Shown in pieces: positions 1-9,346 of a DNA stretch of 20,459 bases. Each line of letters opens with the position of its first letter. Position 1 is the stretch's first letter. Source of the DNA: Saccoglossus kowalevskii (lineage: Eukaryota > Hemichordata > Enteropneusta > Harrimaniidae); assembly GCF_000003605.2 (NCBI RefSeq), contig NW_003134838.1, positions 1 through 20,459 of the forward strand. The letters run 5' to 3'. The notes under the pieces were generated by a model, which saw nothing but the letters and a program-made list of their open reading frames with translations, had not been told where the DNA came from and made no database searches. Both the position numbers and the translations under genes were made by a program.

Positions 1-359
1 AAAAAGAAGCTGAGATTATTGCTAATTTGCATAACAATTCACTCAGTAAGAAGTTTCCTAATGCTCATAATTAAAATAGCTGTTACAGTTTCAAATTTAA
101 ATGTATTACCGTTTTGTAAAAAGTTAAATACAGTGCATAATATGGAGATCCCGTCATTTCTTTTCTTCACCATGTTTTCTTTTTTATTATTTATGTACAG
201 CCTTGCTACATCTTGCTAAGCATTCAAAAGAGCTAATTTTGCACCTGTAATCTATATTTTTAAATCGTTTTTTGAGTATGTTCCACTATTCACAATTCTA
301 CAAAATTTCAACAGTCTATAGCCAAGACTTTTTGGATAATAAAAAGCAAAAAAAAAAAT
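1..359. other. A+T-rich non-coding DNA
   Basis: I see no gene, splice pair or repeat structure here. The open frame at 19-219 on the plus strand encodes a hydrophobic, F/L/S-rich peptide. That is what translated A+T-rich DNA usually looks like, and no clear initiation context or domain is present. Confidence 0.5.
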
Positions 360-645
360 TTCACTCCCAAGTGCCCACGAACCTGCATCTCTACCTTAAT
401 ATCAAAGCAATTGGACTTGCGGTTTTCAACAAAAAGTTGGAAATATCACTTTTTACCAAAAATTACAAAAATATTCACCAAAATTATAAAATTGAAGATA
501 TCATCATGAAATGTACAAATCTAAGAGAGGTCTACCCAAGGTACATATACACCAAGTATCAAAGCATTCAGGCTTGTAGTTTTCAAGAAGAAGTCGAAAG
601 AGTAAAACATTGACACGGACGACGGACGACAATCGGTTTACAGTA
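360..645 (+). repeat. Truncated tandem-core repeat (same family as 2859-3379)
   Basis: This stretch is clearly related to the 521-bp element at 2859-3379. Shared blocks in the same order include ATCAAAGCAATTGGACTTGC, the AAATATCACTTTTTACC block, ATATTCA(C/T)CAAAAT, AAGATATCATCA, AAATCTAAGAGAG and GTTTTCAAGAAG...GTCGAAA. It ends in a GACGGACGAC-type run (615-635), as the other copy does in GGACGATGCCGCCGGAC. It contains roughly one and a half core units and lacks the terminal hairpin of the intact copy. The 113-codon open frame at 272-613 lies inside it and is explained by the repeat, so I do not call a gene there. The left boundary is uncertain. Confidence 0.7.
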
Positions 646-1099
646 AAAAACATTATAATATATGATGAGTAGATGTGCTGATTAGATTTTGGTGCAATTC
701 CATGCATATTAATTAGTCAATTATTGCATTAATTAATTTATAACTTAGAGTCTTTAAAGTTTCTTAACAAATATTTGACTAGGGTGAATAGCCTAATTTG
801 CATATTGCAATAACGTATTCTGTCACAAAAAAAAAAATGGTAATATTTCATTGGAAGGTCTGCAAATTTGCGAATTTGGATGTTATTTGAGCAGATCATA
901 GACCTTAAGGTCTATGAATTAAGGTACACTGTAACTTATGGCATTATGATGACAGATGTATAATAATAAGTTATACAAATTCTTTGAACATGAGAGTGAA
1001 CATAAAGAAATATGGGTAAAAGGGAAACAGAAAATAGCAGAACAAGTCTAGTCTGAACCTCAGAAACAGTAGTCTTCTAAGAAATAGTCAAACAACATT
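646..1099. other. Non-coding stretch
   Basis: No coding signal is visible. The only structured element is the 22-bp palindrome at 896-917, listed separately. Short homopolymer runs (for example the A run near 827-836) are present. Confidence 0.45.
896..917. repeat. Perfect 22-bp palindrome
   Basis: The half-site TCATAGACCTT is followed at once by its exact reverse complement, with no spacer. The symmetry stops at 895/918. A perfect palindrome of this length is unlikely by chance in a 20-kb window. It could be a binding site for a dimeric factor, a cruciform-forming sequence or the remains of a snap-back duplication. The sequence alone does not decide. Confidence 0.85.
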
Positions 1100-1154
1100 A
1101 GAGGACAACTGTCGCTATATTTACCGTCTTGAATGCAAAACAATATTATTTAAA

Positions 1155-1480
1155 TTAAATGAAGAATTTTCTGAAATGCTGTAAATATTTGATGCTAGGA
1201 ATGTTTTCAGTAATATTGTTCCAGGCTTTAACACCTGAGTTGAGATACTGTAAACTGCCCAGATGTAGTGTTGGCATAGTTTACATATAATTGTATAGGT
1301 ATAATTGTGATCATTAAATTTAAGATAGAGAGACAATGAGCTGCAGATTTATGGAGTAGTTCATGGATGAAAGATCCTATAGAGAGTTTGTGCAATTTAT
1401 ACATATTAAGATTTTTAAATGTGCAAATAATGGGACTGAGTGCGCAGAGGGTAACTATAATTTATTTCAATGATAAGGAT
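1155..1480 (-). pseudogene. Decayed LINE RT C-terminal region
   Basis: Two blocks typical of the C-terminus of Jockey/CR1-type ORF2 are readable on the minus strand. One is LKxLNMYKLHKLSIGSF-like (FKNLNMYKLHKLSIGSF, about 1360-1430). The other is GVKAWNNITENIPSIKYL (1182-1235), followed by a stop at 1155-1157. In live elements the second block reads roughly G-K-WN-LP-NI. The two blocks are in different frames and the stretch between them has drifted, so several indels have occurred. It lies just downstream of the palm/thumb piece at 2375-2858 in the right order and orientation. That suggests it belongs to the same element rather than to an independent insertion. Confidence 0.75.
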
Positions 1481-2374
1481 ACAGTTTAAGGTAGCAGGAC
1501 TATTATTTGCATACTTGTTTTCATCTTCTAATTGTGACCAAATGACTACAAATAGACCCAGGGATGTATATATTTTTGGAATTCAAGCAACGCGTTTTGA
1601 AAAGTAGTGTCCTGAATTTTAATTTCTGTTTTAGTCGCATTGCCCCCAACTCAAACCACAACACATTGGTAAATAATCCATGAAATAGTTTGTCTGGACA
1701 CATTCAAGTTCCTCTCATCGTCACCTTAAAGCTGTGAAAATTTGGTTTTAATCCAACGACAATAAGTATACGTTATTTTTTGTTAAAGACCTTGTATTTT
1801 GAAAAACATAAACTCCTAGAAAACGTTGATGAAGTCACAGCAAAGATTTTCAAGCTTGTTTATCTGCACAAGCGATTTGTTTTCCCATCAAAGTCTGTTT
1901 TAACATGTGTAGGGGCATCCAAATGTGTAAGGCTATTGGAAACCAAAAAAATAAAGGAATGGGATAGCTATAGTTCAATAAAATCAGTAGATGAAAACAC
2001 CAAAATCAATGATTTTTTTCAGTGGCTGTGTGACCTTGTGTCTGACACATTCATATGCAAATGATTAATCTGTGAAATAAACAGGGGCGGAGACAAACCA
2101 CTCAAATGTTTGGAAACACTCACTGTGTGTCAGATAGCTACTGATAACACATCCTAACATTGCTTTGTCTTGAGTTAATCTTTGAAACTTATAGGCACAC
2201 AAATTAAACCTGTGTTGTTGATTTTGGAAAACACTACTGAGGCTGCCTTGCTTCCTTTCAGAAAATCTACATTTTAACCAACTTACATGACATTCTAGGT
2301 TATGTCGATGTTATCAGATGAAAGTTTATAGTGCATTTCATCAATTAATAAATAAATGTGAAAATCGTAATTTT
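1480..2374. other. About 900-bp insertion separating two parts of the LINE
   Basis: The RT reading can be followed down to a WSNTYLRLLFVL-like block near 2370-2410. It resumes near 1465 with sequence resembling the next expected RT segment (IIVTL...SPI). The DNA between has no RT similarity. The edges share a weak inverted similarity (TTTATTT...AAT-GAT on both sides, near 1465-1485 and 2325-2360). This hints at a transposon with degraded ends, but it is too poor to call. The breakpoints are estimates to within about 30 bp. The insertion contains the plus-strand open frame described at 1738-2064. Confidence 0.5.
1738..2064 (+). pseudogene. Open frame of unknown origin, possibly a decayed coding fragment
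   Basis: The frame is open for 108 codons and ends in TGA at 2062-2064. It has no ATG near its start, so it is not an independent gene. The predicted peptide is mixed and hydrophilic (K, E, D, S with isolated W and C) rather than the F/L/I-only type expected of noise. Examples are the segments TKKIKEWDSYSSIKSVDE and INDFFQWLCDLVSD. An open frame of this length is expected about once per 20 kb at this A+T content, so length alone is no evidence. It could be an exon captured with, or encoded by, the insertion that splits the LINE. I recognise no family. Confidence 0.2.
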
Positions 2375-2858
2375 CAACACAAATAATAGTCTCAAGTAAG
2401 TGTTGCTCCACATCTCTAAGAACTTAACAGTATGTTACCGGTATATAGAGTAGAATAAACGAGTTGTACTAACTTGTAGTGAAGTAAAATATTTATGGGC
2501 AGAACATTAAATAGATTCCAGTGGTTACTCCCAAGAGTTTTACTAACTTTTCAATATGCTTGGTCCAGGTGAGATGCTTGTCAAAAGTTATTCTGACAAA
2601 TTGGGCATTATCATCCTGTCAAGAGTGTTTCCTCGGATGAAAATAGATCCTGTCACATTAATATGGTAATTTTTACCCTTAAAAATTATAAAATTTGCTT
2701 TCCCATTATTTTGTTAGCATCACACCAAGAAAGAACCTGGTTTAAATCTATTGTGACCTCTAACAGATCAATATTATTTACATGTGAATATGTATGAAAT
2801 GAATTAGATCCATCTGCAAACAAAAAGTCGAAAAAATCTGAATATCATTAATAAACAA
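2375..2858 (-). pseudogene. Decayed LINE RT palm/thumb
   Basis: Read on the minus strand this segment starts LFINDIQIF (the usual LLYINDI), then FADGSNSFHTYSHVNNIDLL, LNQVLSWCDANK, NAQFVRITFDKHLTWTKHIE and LVYSTLYTGNILL. These match the order motif C (F/Y-ADD), linker, thumb in Jockey/CR1-type enzymes. The second catalytic aspartate of the FADD box is replaced by glycine (FADG, 2809-2820). Several frameshifts are needed to follow it, so it is inactive. At 2858 the reading is cut in the middle of the LL-YINDI motif by the 521-bp repeat. Confidence 0.85.
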
Positions 2859-3379
2859 GCAGTCTCTCAGCTGAGATAGCTCCGCTGTTAGCAATGTACG
2901 TTTCAATTGAAGAACTAAAGATATCATTAGAAAATGAACAAATCTGAGAGAGGTCTATCTCAGATACCTACATGTATAACATCAAATCAATTGGACTTGC
3001 GGTTTTTAACAAGAATTTGACAAATATCACTTTTCTCCAAAAATATTCATCAAAATGAGAGAAATGAAGATATCACAAAATGAACAAAACTGAGAGAAGT
3101 TTACCTCTAGTACCTATATGTATAATATCAAAGCAATAGGAAGTCGAAAATATCACTTTTTACCGAAAGTGACAAAAATATTCATCAAAATTAGAGAATT
3201 AAAGATATCATCACAAAATGAACAAATCTAAGAGAGTTATGCCAAAGGTAAATGTAAAAGTACCAAAGCAATAAGAATTGCAGTTTTCAAGAAGTCGAAA
3301 ACATAAAAAGTTGAAATGGACGATGCCGCCGGACAATCACTGTATGATAAGCTCTGCTGGACAAAGTCCACAGCGAAGC
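2859..3379 (+). mobile_element. 521-bp Pearl/HINE-like non-autonomous element nested in the LINE
   Basis: The boundaries come from the host: the RT motif GPLLFL|LFINDI is split exactly between a Leu codon at 3380-3382 and a Leu codon at 2856-2858, with no evident target duplication. In plus orientation the element begins GCAGTCTCTCAGCTGAGA (a short palindromic stem). It has a core of units of about 150 bp, then a GC-rich GGACGATGCCGCCGGAC run (3317-3333). It ends in an imperfect hairpin of about 34 bp (about 3347-3380, TAAGCTCTGCTGGAC pairing with GTCCACAGCGAAGCTA). A tandem core between a 5' segment and a 3' hairpin, with no ORF and no target duplication, is the layout described for mollusc Pearl elements and Helentron-associated elements (HINEs). 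The assignment rests on architecture and motif recollection, not on a search. Confidence 0.6.
2917..3300 (+). repeat. Tandem core units of about 150 bp inside the nested element
   Basis: The anchor AGATATCA recurs at 2919, 3069 and 3203, giving spacings of 150 and 134 bp. Each unit carries AAAATGAACAAA.CT.AGAGA followed by ACCTA-ATGTATAA-ATCAAA-CAAT, a TATCACTTTT block and an AAAAATATTCATCAAAAT block. The second spacing is shorter because the GGACTTGCGGTTTTTAACAA segment is missing. The third unit is partial and runs into the GC-rich 3' segment. Confidence 0.85.
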
Positions 3380-3770
3380 TAAAAATAAAAGGGGTCCTAA
3401 AACCGAGCCATGTGGAACCCCATGTAAAATATTAGACATTTGAGACGTGAACCTCGAATCCATAATGTTCAAGTTTCTATAAAAGAATAGAGTGGCTAAT
3501 AGTGGTGAACGCTAAGTCTATGAATATACCATTAGTTGGGTTACCTCATTCAATTTGCTGTAATAAATAGTTTACTTGCTTAATCAGCAAAGCCATATCT
3601 ATTGGTGTTTGTAGTGAATTTAAAAATTTTTCAAAGTATGTGATTACCCGGTAGTTTTTTCCCCCTAGTATTTTATTAAAGAAAGATAACATTGAAACTG
3701 GTATATAATTGCCAGAGTCTTGTCTATTCTCATTTTGGTAAACATTTACTATGTTTGATCAATTAAAATG
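3380..3770 (-). pseudogene. Decayed LINE RT fingers/palm
   Basis: Minus-strand translation gives DSGNYIPVSMLSFFNKIL (normally D-P-NYRPISLLS---KI), then YFEKFLNSLQTPIDMALL. Next comes GIFIDLAFTTISHSILL, which matches the FIDLSKAFDTI-H-ILL block with about three residues lost; the loss removes the catalytic aspartate neighbourhood. A stop follows, then KLEHYGF, and in another frame GVPHGSVLGPLLF. In-frame stops at the E*G, L*K and V* positions and a frame change before GVP show a long-dead copy. The piece ends where the 521-bp repeat was inserted. Confidence 0.88.
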
Positions 3771-5282
3771 AGAAGCTGAAGTTAATATTTTCAACATGAA
3801 AATTGAACATTTAGTACAATTTCCCACAAACTCAGACTATCAAATATTAATCTCAATACTTCAATAATGCTTTGAGTGATCTCAGTGAATGTTTAATGCT
3901 TTAAAATTCGTATGAGCATTATAGAGGGCAGTCAGTTACATTAAAAAGTATCATGTATATTCGATTTTAAATATCACAAATCAGACTCGCTCAGTTACAC
4001 ATTCGTACAGAATACTAGAATGAACAAATTATGCATTTCAAGCCCAATGGACTTTATTTATTCTTGGATAAATATAGAAAAATATAGTTGTTACAAAACA
4101 AGATTATAAAATTCTGATTAAAACTTGCTGACTGCAGTAACAAAGCATCGTTTGCATAACAATTAATTTGTGCATATTGAATCACATTGAATCTGTTACA
4201 ACCTATAACAATGTCTAAAACTTTACAGACTCGCAGTCAATACGAGATACAACTCTTGAAGAAAAACTTATAATCATTCAATTATAAAATGATATCACCA
4301 ATATAAACTTTTGTTGACTTAATAGCTGCAATGTAGCAGGTTGGTAAATAGGGACATGATGTAATCCTTACTTGCAACATGTTAAATGTTATTAATGTCG
4401 GTCTGTCAACATGCAACACATAGACCAATATCTGCTGTCAACAAAAGTTACAGTGATCATAGGCCCCAAGAAAGACAGGTGTTAACAAAAGTCTGTAACT
4501 GTGTGTGAAATGTCCTTTCAAAAAGTCTCCCTTATTTCTAGTTAGATAGGCAAAATGAACAGAATTTTATTGTTCAATATGCATTGACTACGTATGGAAG
4601 AAATTTGGTACTGTAAATTCAAAAGATAACAAGCCAAATACAGTTTACCTTCTGCATGTTTCTATCTAGATATTCATAGTTTTTCAGTAATTGTTACAAA
4701 TCACTGACTCTTATAACCTGTAAATAATGTCTGTATTCCTATTTCTCCCTTCCTCTGGTACAAATTCACGAAACATCATTTGAATATTGTTATACTATTT
4801 CCTAATAAGTAGACTGTCCAGCAGTCCTAGTAATCAAACTATAACTTGTGTTAATCATAAATGTATAATTCATTTTGGGTAGATAAAGAAATGTGATTGT
4901 AAAGCTCAGTTTCTCGAATACAAATCAAAATGCATGCTTCCTTGGAACACTTACACTCTGTTTCATGAACTGCATCATAGGTAAAGTTTGCGACAGTTGT
5001 TGGCAGACGTCAGTAGTTGGCAACAAACTTGAAAATGTAATTTTCATAATATTTTCCTCCTAGTAAGGCAAGTTTTCTTTCCCTAACCTTTCCAATAAAA
5101 CTAGAAACATTTGTATTGCATACCATGGAATGTGCAGACCCCACAAGTTTAAAAGTCACATGATCATCACTGAATCTGACAGGCTGTATTCGAGATACTG
5201 AGAATTCAATGAGCCAAAGTAATAGCAGCGACTGAAATGACAATAGATTTAACTACCTATAAGAAGAAGATAGAGTTCTTAA
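3771..5282. other. Long non-coding stretch
   Basis: The first 150 bp or so may be further-decayed LINE sequence, but no motif is certain. Beyond it I see no gene. The open frame at 5010-5243 (minus, 77 codons) is within chance expectation. On the minus strand an overlapping AATAAATAAA lies near 4050-4059, followed downstream by T/G-rich DNA. That could be a poly(A) signal for a minus-strand transcript, but nothing else supports it. Confidence 0.35.
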
Positions 5283-5429
5283 GAGCCCCTCACCCCTAAC
5301 TGTAACACTCAAGCCCCCCCCAATGTAATTCATTATGCCCCTAAAAATAATTGCAGGTGACCCAATAAGGGGTATATACAATGAAGAGGTACTGGAGGGG
5401 CAGGGTTAGGATTATGGGTGAGGGGGCTC
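5283..5429. mobile_element. 147-bp MITE with TAA target duplications
   Basis: The ends are inverted repeats: GAGCCCCTCACCC-CTAAC on the left, and on the right the reverse complement of GAGCCCCCTCACCCATAATCC. They pair over about 20-25 bp with small gaps. TAA flanks both sides (5280-5282 and 5430-5432). A 3-bp TWA duplication with short G/C-rich inverted ends is typical of PIF/Harbinger-derived MITEs. The 100-bp interior is not palindromic and has no ORF. The element stands out by its C- and G-runs against the A+T-rich surroundings. Confidence 0.7.
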
Positions 5430-5432
5430 TAA

Positions 5433-6239
5433 GACACGCTTACCTAAGAAGCATTAGGCTTATACTTCATGCTCTCATTCATTAAATTCAAATAGCTGAT
5501 CATATCAACATCTTCCTTACTATTTCAACCAATTCATGGTTGTAGAAGATGACATGCATCGGATTATATAATGTAAAACAACTCAAAGAAAGTAGGGTAT
5601 GCAACTTTTGAATAGGATCTCAGTTTAAACTAGGCTTGTCTTTCTTCATGTCAAAACTGTGTTAATGTTAATATTAAAGTATATGACCCAAATACATTTT
5701 TGTGAAATTTAGATATGACTGAACAGAAATAAAATGAATAGGTGGTTTGTTTCAAACCTATTATAAAAGGATAACCTGAAGCAGAATTTGGTTGCTCTAT
5801 ACAGGTGTGACATAGTAATCTTAAAATTAATACATACCCTACTTTGTTAAATGCACGTATAAATCTTGGTTATATGTTTGAATATTAAAATAGATGAATT
5901 CGGTATGTACAGCTGTAACCGGTGTTTTCCTGAACAAAAAACCATGGATGCAAATTAGATTGACTATGGTGTACTCAACATTACAATTAAAACTTTTGAA
6001 ATTATGTTTAGAATATAATACTGATAATTTCCTTTTTGGCAAGAATTTTGTGATATATGATGATACAACTCTGGCCTTTCATTCCTAATTATCATAGTCA
6101 ACAAGGTTCTGAAGCAAGTCAATAATTATTTCTGTGATCCATCTTTGGAATTACAAATCACTGGCCTAGCAATGGTATCAAAATATATAAATTCAGGATA
6201 TCACCGGAACAAACACATACGGTACCAGTAAACTCAAGT
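5433..6239. other. Non-coding stretch
   Basis: No gene or mobile element is recognised. A short interrupted inverted repeat (AATAGGT...ACCTATT, about 5738-5763) is present. The overlapping open frames near 5839-6088 on both strands are short and have no coding character. Confidence 0.4.
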
Positions 6240-6322
6240 CATATCTTGATTAAATGAATTAAACAAAACAAAGGAAATGTCTCCAGTTCATCAAGTGCAA
6301 CATGTTCCTTTCCAAACATCTA
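6240..6322 (+). repeat. Isolated diverged unit of the 95-bp minisatellite
   Basis: GAATTAAACAAAACAAA (6257-6273) followed by GCAACATGTTCCTTTCCAAA (6298-6317) matches the first unit of the array 7001-7455. That unit has the same two blocks at about 7059-7075 and 7080-7099. The spacer between the blocks is longer here. The copy lies about 780 bp upstream of the array, so the unit was dispersed or the array was once longer. Confidence 0.75.
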
Positions 6323-7000
6323 TTATTACACCAAGAATCATAACCTAAACTTTTGATGACTGACAATTTTAGGTAATACTGGTATTAAACCAGCTTGTAG
6401 TACATACAGCTCAGGGTGTCACACCAAACAGTGATACTCTCAGGACCAAGTTGGAAACACTGCATGTTTTCTCATCCATACATGTACAGCAGTATATCAT
6501 TCAATCAATGAATAGATAAGTAGTAAGATAATTCAGCAACAAAAACTGGTTTTCAAGTGTGTTGCTGTGAACAGTGAATTCAAATGAGAGTATCATTGCC
6601 TGGGTATAATATATGGCTATGAATGTATGTGCATTTCATTCAATATGGTATGTACTTCATATATAAAACACACTGGATGAAATAAAATTTACTTGGAAAA
6701 ATTTGTCTGGGTTAAAATCATTGAAAAAAAACACAATTTTTTTCTCAGAAGTTTTGTTTAAAAACTTTTAGTGATAAAGACAGTGATGTTAAGTATAACT
6801 GCAATAAAATGTTTGGTGACAATATAAAGGTTATCACTTTACTGAAATCCAAATATGTTGTTTAATTAAGAAAGGTTATGATGGTTTGTCTCGATATGTT
6901 GCAAGCATGAAACACATTGCATGACAGGAATTAGGTGAAAAAAAATTAGTAAATTAGTAAAAACATCTTCAAGATAGATGCATACTGTTTCTGATCTCCT
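6323..7000. other. Non-coding stretch between lone unit and array
   Basis: Nothing recognisable is present. It contains A and T runs and short repeats only. Confidence 0.4.
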
Positions 7001-7455
7001 AAACTATTTGTAACTCTGTAGTAGGAAGATCTATTAAAGTTATATTTGGATTAAAAGAATTAAACAAAACAAAAGAGTTGCAACATGTTCCTTTCCAAAC
7101 ATCCTGCACTATCCACTATAACTAGTCTAGGTGTGAACTATTTGTAACTCTGTAGGAAGATCTAAATTATATCTGGATTACAACATGTTCCTTTCCAAAC
7201 ATTCTGCATAATCCACTATCACTAGGTGTGAACTATTTGTAACTCTGTAGGAAGATCTAAATTATATCTGGATTGCAACATGTTCCTTTCCAAACATTCA
7301 AAATAATCCACTATCACTAGGAGTCAACTATTTGTAACTCTGTAGGAAGATCTAAATTATATCCGGATTGCAACATGTTCCTTTCCAAACATTCTGCATA
7401 ATCCACTATCACTAGTTTAGGAGTGAACTATTTGTAACTCTGTAGGAATATCCAA
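7001..7455 (+). repeat. Minisatellite array, units of about 95-100 bp
   Basis: The block CAACATGTTCCTTTCCAAAC recurs at 7081, 7181, 7276 and 7371 (spacings 100, 95, 95). The block AACTATTTGTAACTCTGTAG recurs once per unit, five times in all from 7002. Between them lie GGAAGATCTAAATTATATC(T/C)GGATT and a TAATCCACTATCACTAG block. The last three units are nearly identical, so their expansion is recent. The first unit is more diverged, with an extra TAG and the AATTAAACAAAACAAA stretch. No coding potential. Confidence 0.93.
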
Positions 7456-8930
7456 GTTAGATTAGCTCATTATAAAGTAAATACTTATTCTGTAATATAG
7501 CATGCCAGCTGCAAACAAATGTGAGTACTGTCATTACAACACATTAAACACATGACTATGTCATGTGATATATAATTTTTTTTTTATAGAATTACCAAAT
7601 ATATAATTATTATACTTCATTCTTTTCAATATATATAGGCACAGTACCCTCTCATAACCTTTTTTTAAAATGTATTAAAAATCTTATTCTGGTCAACTTG
7701 TTGCATAGAAATTTGAAAAAAAAAAGTTTACAGTACATCAAATTGGCACATTGCATACTATATCCAAGACCAGTTCATATTTGTTCAATTTATACAATTT
7801 TGAGGTACTAGTGGGGGGATTCAGTTTGAATTTTGATAGAATCTTCAATCCCTTAAAAAAACATTCATTTTATCATACAATACTATGTCCAAGCTAATCA
7901 TGGCAGTTTTTTAGTAATTAAAAACACAATTTGCATTATCTATGCAAAAAATAATAATCATTTTTTCAAAAATTCAATATTTATGTGGTTGATTCTTTCT
8001 TTTTATGGGGACTTTATTTACTAATTATTCAAAATGTTATGTTTTACCATACAATATATTTATATATATATACATTCATCATTGTATGTACATCTTTGTT
8101 GAAATATAATCAACCATTCATTCACAGCTTCAAATGAATCGATTGAAACTCATTATATACCTTCTCCAGTAAGTACAGGGTGAGGTGCCTCTATTAATCT
8201 ACATATAAAGGCATAGCAATTTTTTTTTTTTTTTTAAACTGACACAAATTTGGATTATTTCTGGATATAAATGAAATGAAAAAGCTCTATAAAAAAATGT
8301 AATTAAAAAACTGTTTGAATATCATATCAAAGGTGCAGTAACTCGTGTCATTCTTATCAGACTGCATCCCTTACTGGTCCAGAAACTTCAGTTTAGCACC
8401 GGCCCAGATAATAGTGATAAATGGAAAAATGTTCTTTTTTGTTTCTGCAAAAGTATTGAAAATTATTGAAAGGTTGAAAAAAAGTAAATTGTTATTGATG
8501 TGAATCTTGCTTATGGGTACAAATTTTCTTTTATGGTCTGATTATTAAAATTTTTTATAAAAGATATTAACATTTTTCTGGAATACACTTTCATTCCATA
8601 CATTTGTACTCCCTGAAAAAAGAAACAGGCGTCAAATACCATGCTGATTAGATAGCTCTTTCTGTAAACCTAAAAAAAAAGATTAAATGCTTTGCTCCCT
8701 TCTATTCTTTATAGTCAAAACACTACATATCAAAGCCTAGTATTACAAGGTCTGACAGAAATTGCAGAAATCTGCTTCTAAATAGGGCTACATTGCTGAA
8801 GATTGACAAATATTGATTGAATATACTGCATGGAATGAAACCTGGCTAATTACAGCAAATATTTGGTATGAAAAGCATTTTATATACTTCTTGTATGGCG
8901 TTGTGAATGAAACACAGAAGCATAGATTCA
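7456..8930. other. Low-complexity A+T-rich stretch
   Basis: It contains a short TA-repeat run (about 8056-8071), a 16-T run (8220-8235) and many other A/T homopolymers. No gene is visible. If the exon candidate at 8931-8993 is real, this could be its 3' untranslated region, but I see no independent support. Confidence 0.4.
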
Positions 8931-8993
8931 TCAAACTGCATCGTTGACTTTGTAACAATTTGTGCAGTCAAAGGTCAACCAATCATCCAGTAT
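8931..8993 (-). CDS. Candidate 3'-terminal coding exon (weak)
   Basis: On the minus strand a strong acceptor (a pyrimidine tract of about 15 nt ending CTTACAG, 8994-9009) is followed by 20 open codons, ILDDWLTFDCTNCYKVNDAV, and then TGA (8931-8933). The peptide has a balanced, globular-looking composition with a CxxC pair, unlike the F/L/I-rich noise elsewhere. It would join in phase 0 to the candidate exon at 9999-10079, about 1 kb upstream. I recognise no protein family and the exon is short, so chance is a real alternative. Confidence 0.28.
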   Translation of the reverse strand: MLDDWLTFDCTNCYKVNDAV

Positions 8994-9332
8994 CTGTAAG
9001 AAGAAAAAAAAATACTGATTTTAACATGATACAATTATATTACTACAGTAGTATAAAAACATGAATTAATGAAATGAAATAATATTATAGTAATATCAGT
9101 GGTATGTGTTATGTGTGGTTGACCCACAGTTGCCAACAAATCCTAGACTCCAGCATTCTGGAAGTGAAATGTTCAGTTACAAAACAAATTTCAATATTTT
9201 TTTTCCAGATTTGTATGGCCTAGTTAATTTTGAAGAGTTGTTTTATTTCAAATCTCCCAAGTTTTCCTGAACTTAATGTGTTAACTGACAACGTCCCAAT
9301 TATATATCTGGTCATTATATTTGTAGCAGTTG

Positions 9333-9346
9333 CCAACAGAGGGCGC
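9333..9346 (+). promoter_or_regulatory. CTCF-like motif
   Basis: CCAACAGAGGGCGC differs at about one core position from the conserved bilaterian CTCF core (CCASYAGRKGGCR). The reverse complement GCGCCCTCTGTTGG also resembles the start of the repeat at 11225 and 11891, so it may be a repeat fragment instead. Single-motif matches are weak evidence. Confidence 0.25.

Larger units (their letters stand above)
1100..3770 (-). mobile_element. Fossil non-LTR retrotransposon (LINE), twice interrupted
   Basis: Minus-strand translation shows reverse-transcriptase motifs in the correct order from high to low coordinate. They are a D-x-GNY-x-PVS block (about 3675-3715), FIDL-A-F (about 3510), the GVP-GSVLGPLLF block (3380-3425), the catalytic loop as FADG (2809-2820), F-DKHLTWTKHIE (about 2540-2600) and a C-terminal G-KAWN...ENI block (1155-1235). 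The motif style is that of the Jockey/CR1/L2/Rex group; I cannot fix the clade. Stops and frameshifts separate the blocks, so the element is dead. It is interrupted by a 521-bp repeat (2859-3379) and by about 900 bp of unrelated DNA (about 1480-2370). The 5' end, any ORF1 and the endonuclease are not recognisable. The 3' end is near 1100 but not defined by a poly(A) tail or target duplication. Confidence 0.85.

Noticed and set aside
272-613. 113-codon plus-strand open frame
   Set aside because: Most of it lies in the tandem-core repeat whose other copy is closed by stops.
3287-3472. 61-codon minus-strand open frame as a gene
   Set aside because: It is a piece of the LINE reverse transcriptase (GVP-GSVLGPLLF) running into the nested element; it is not a gene of its own.
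5010-5243. 77-codon minus-strand frame
   Set aside because: About ten frames this long are expected by chance here, and no splice pair or motif supports it.
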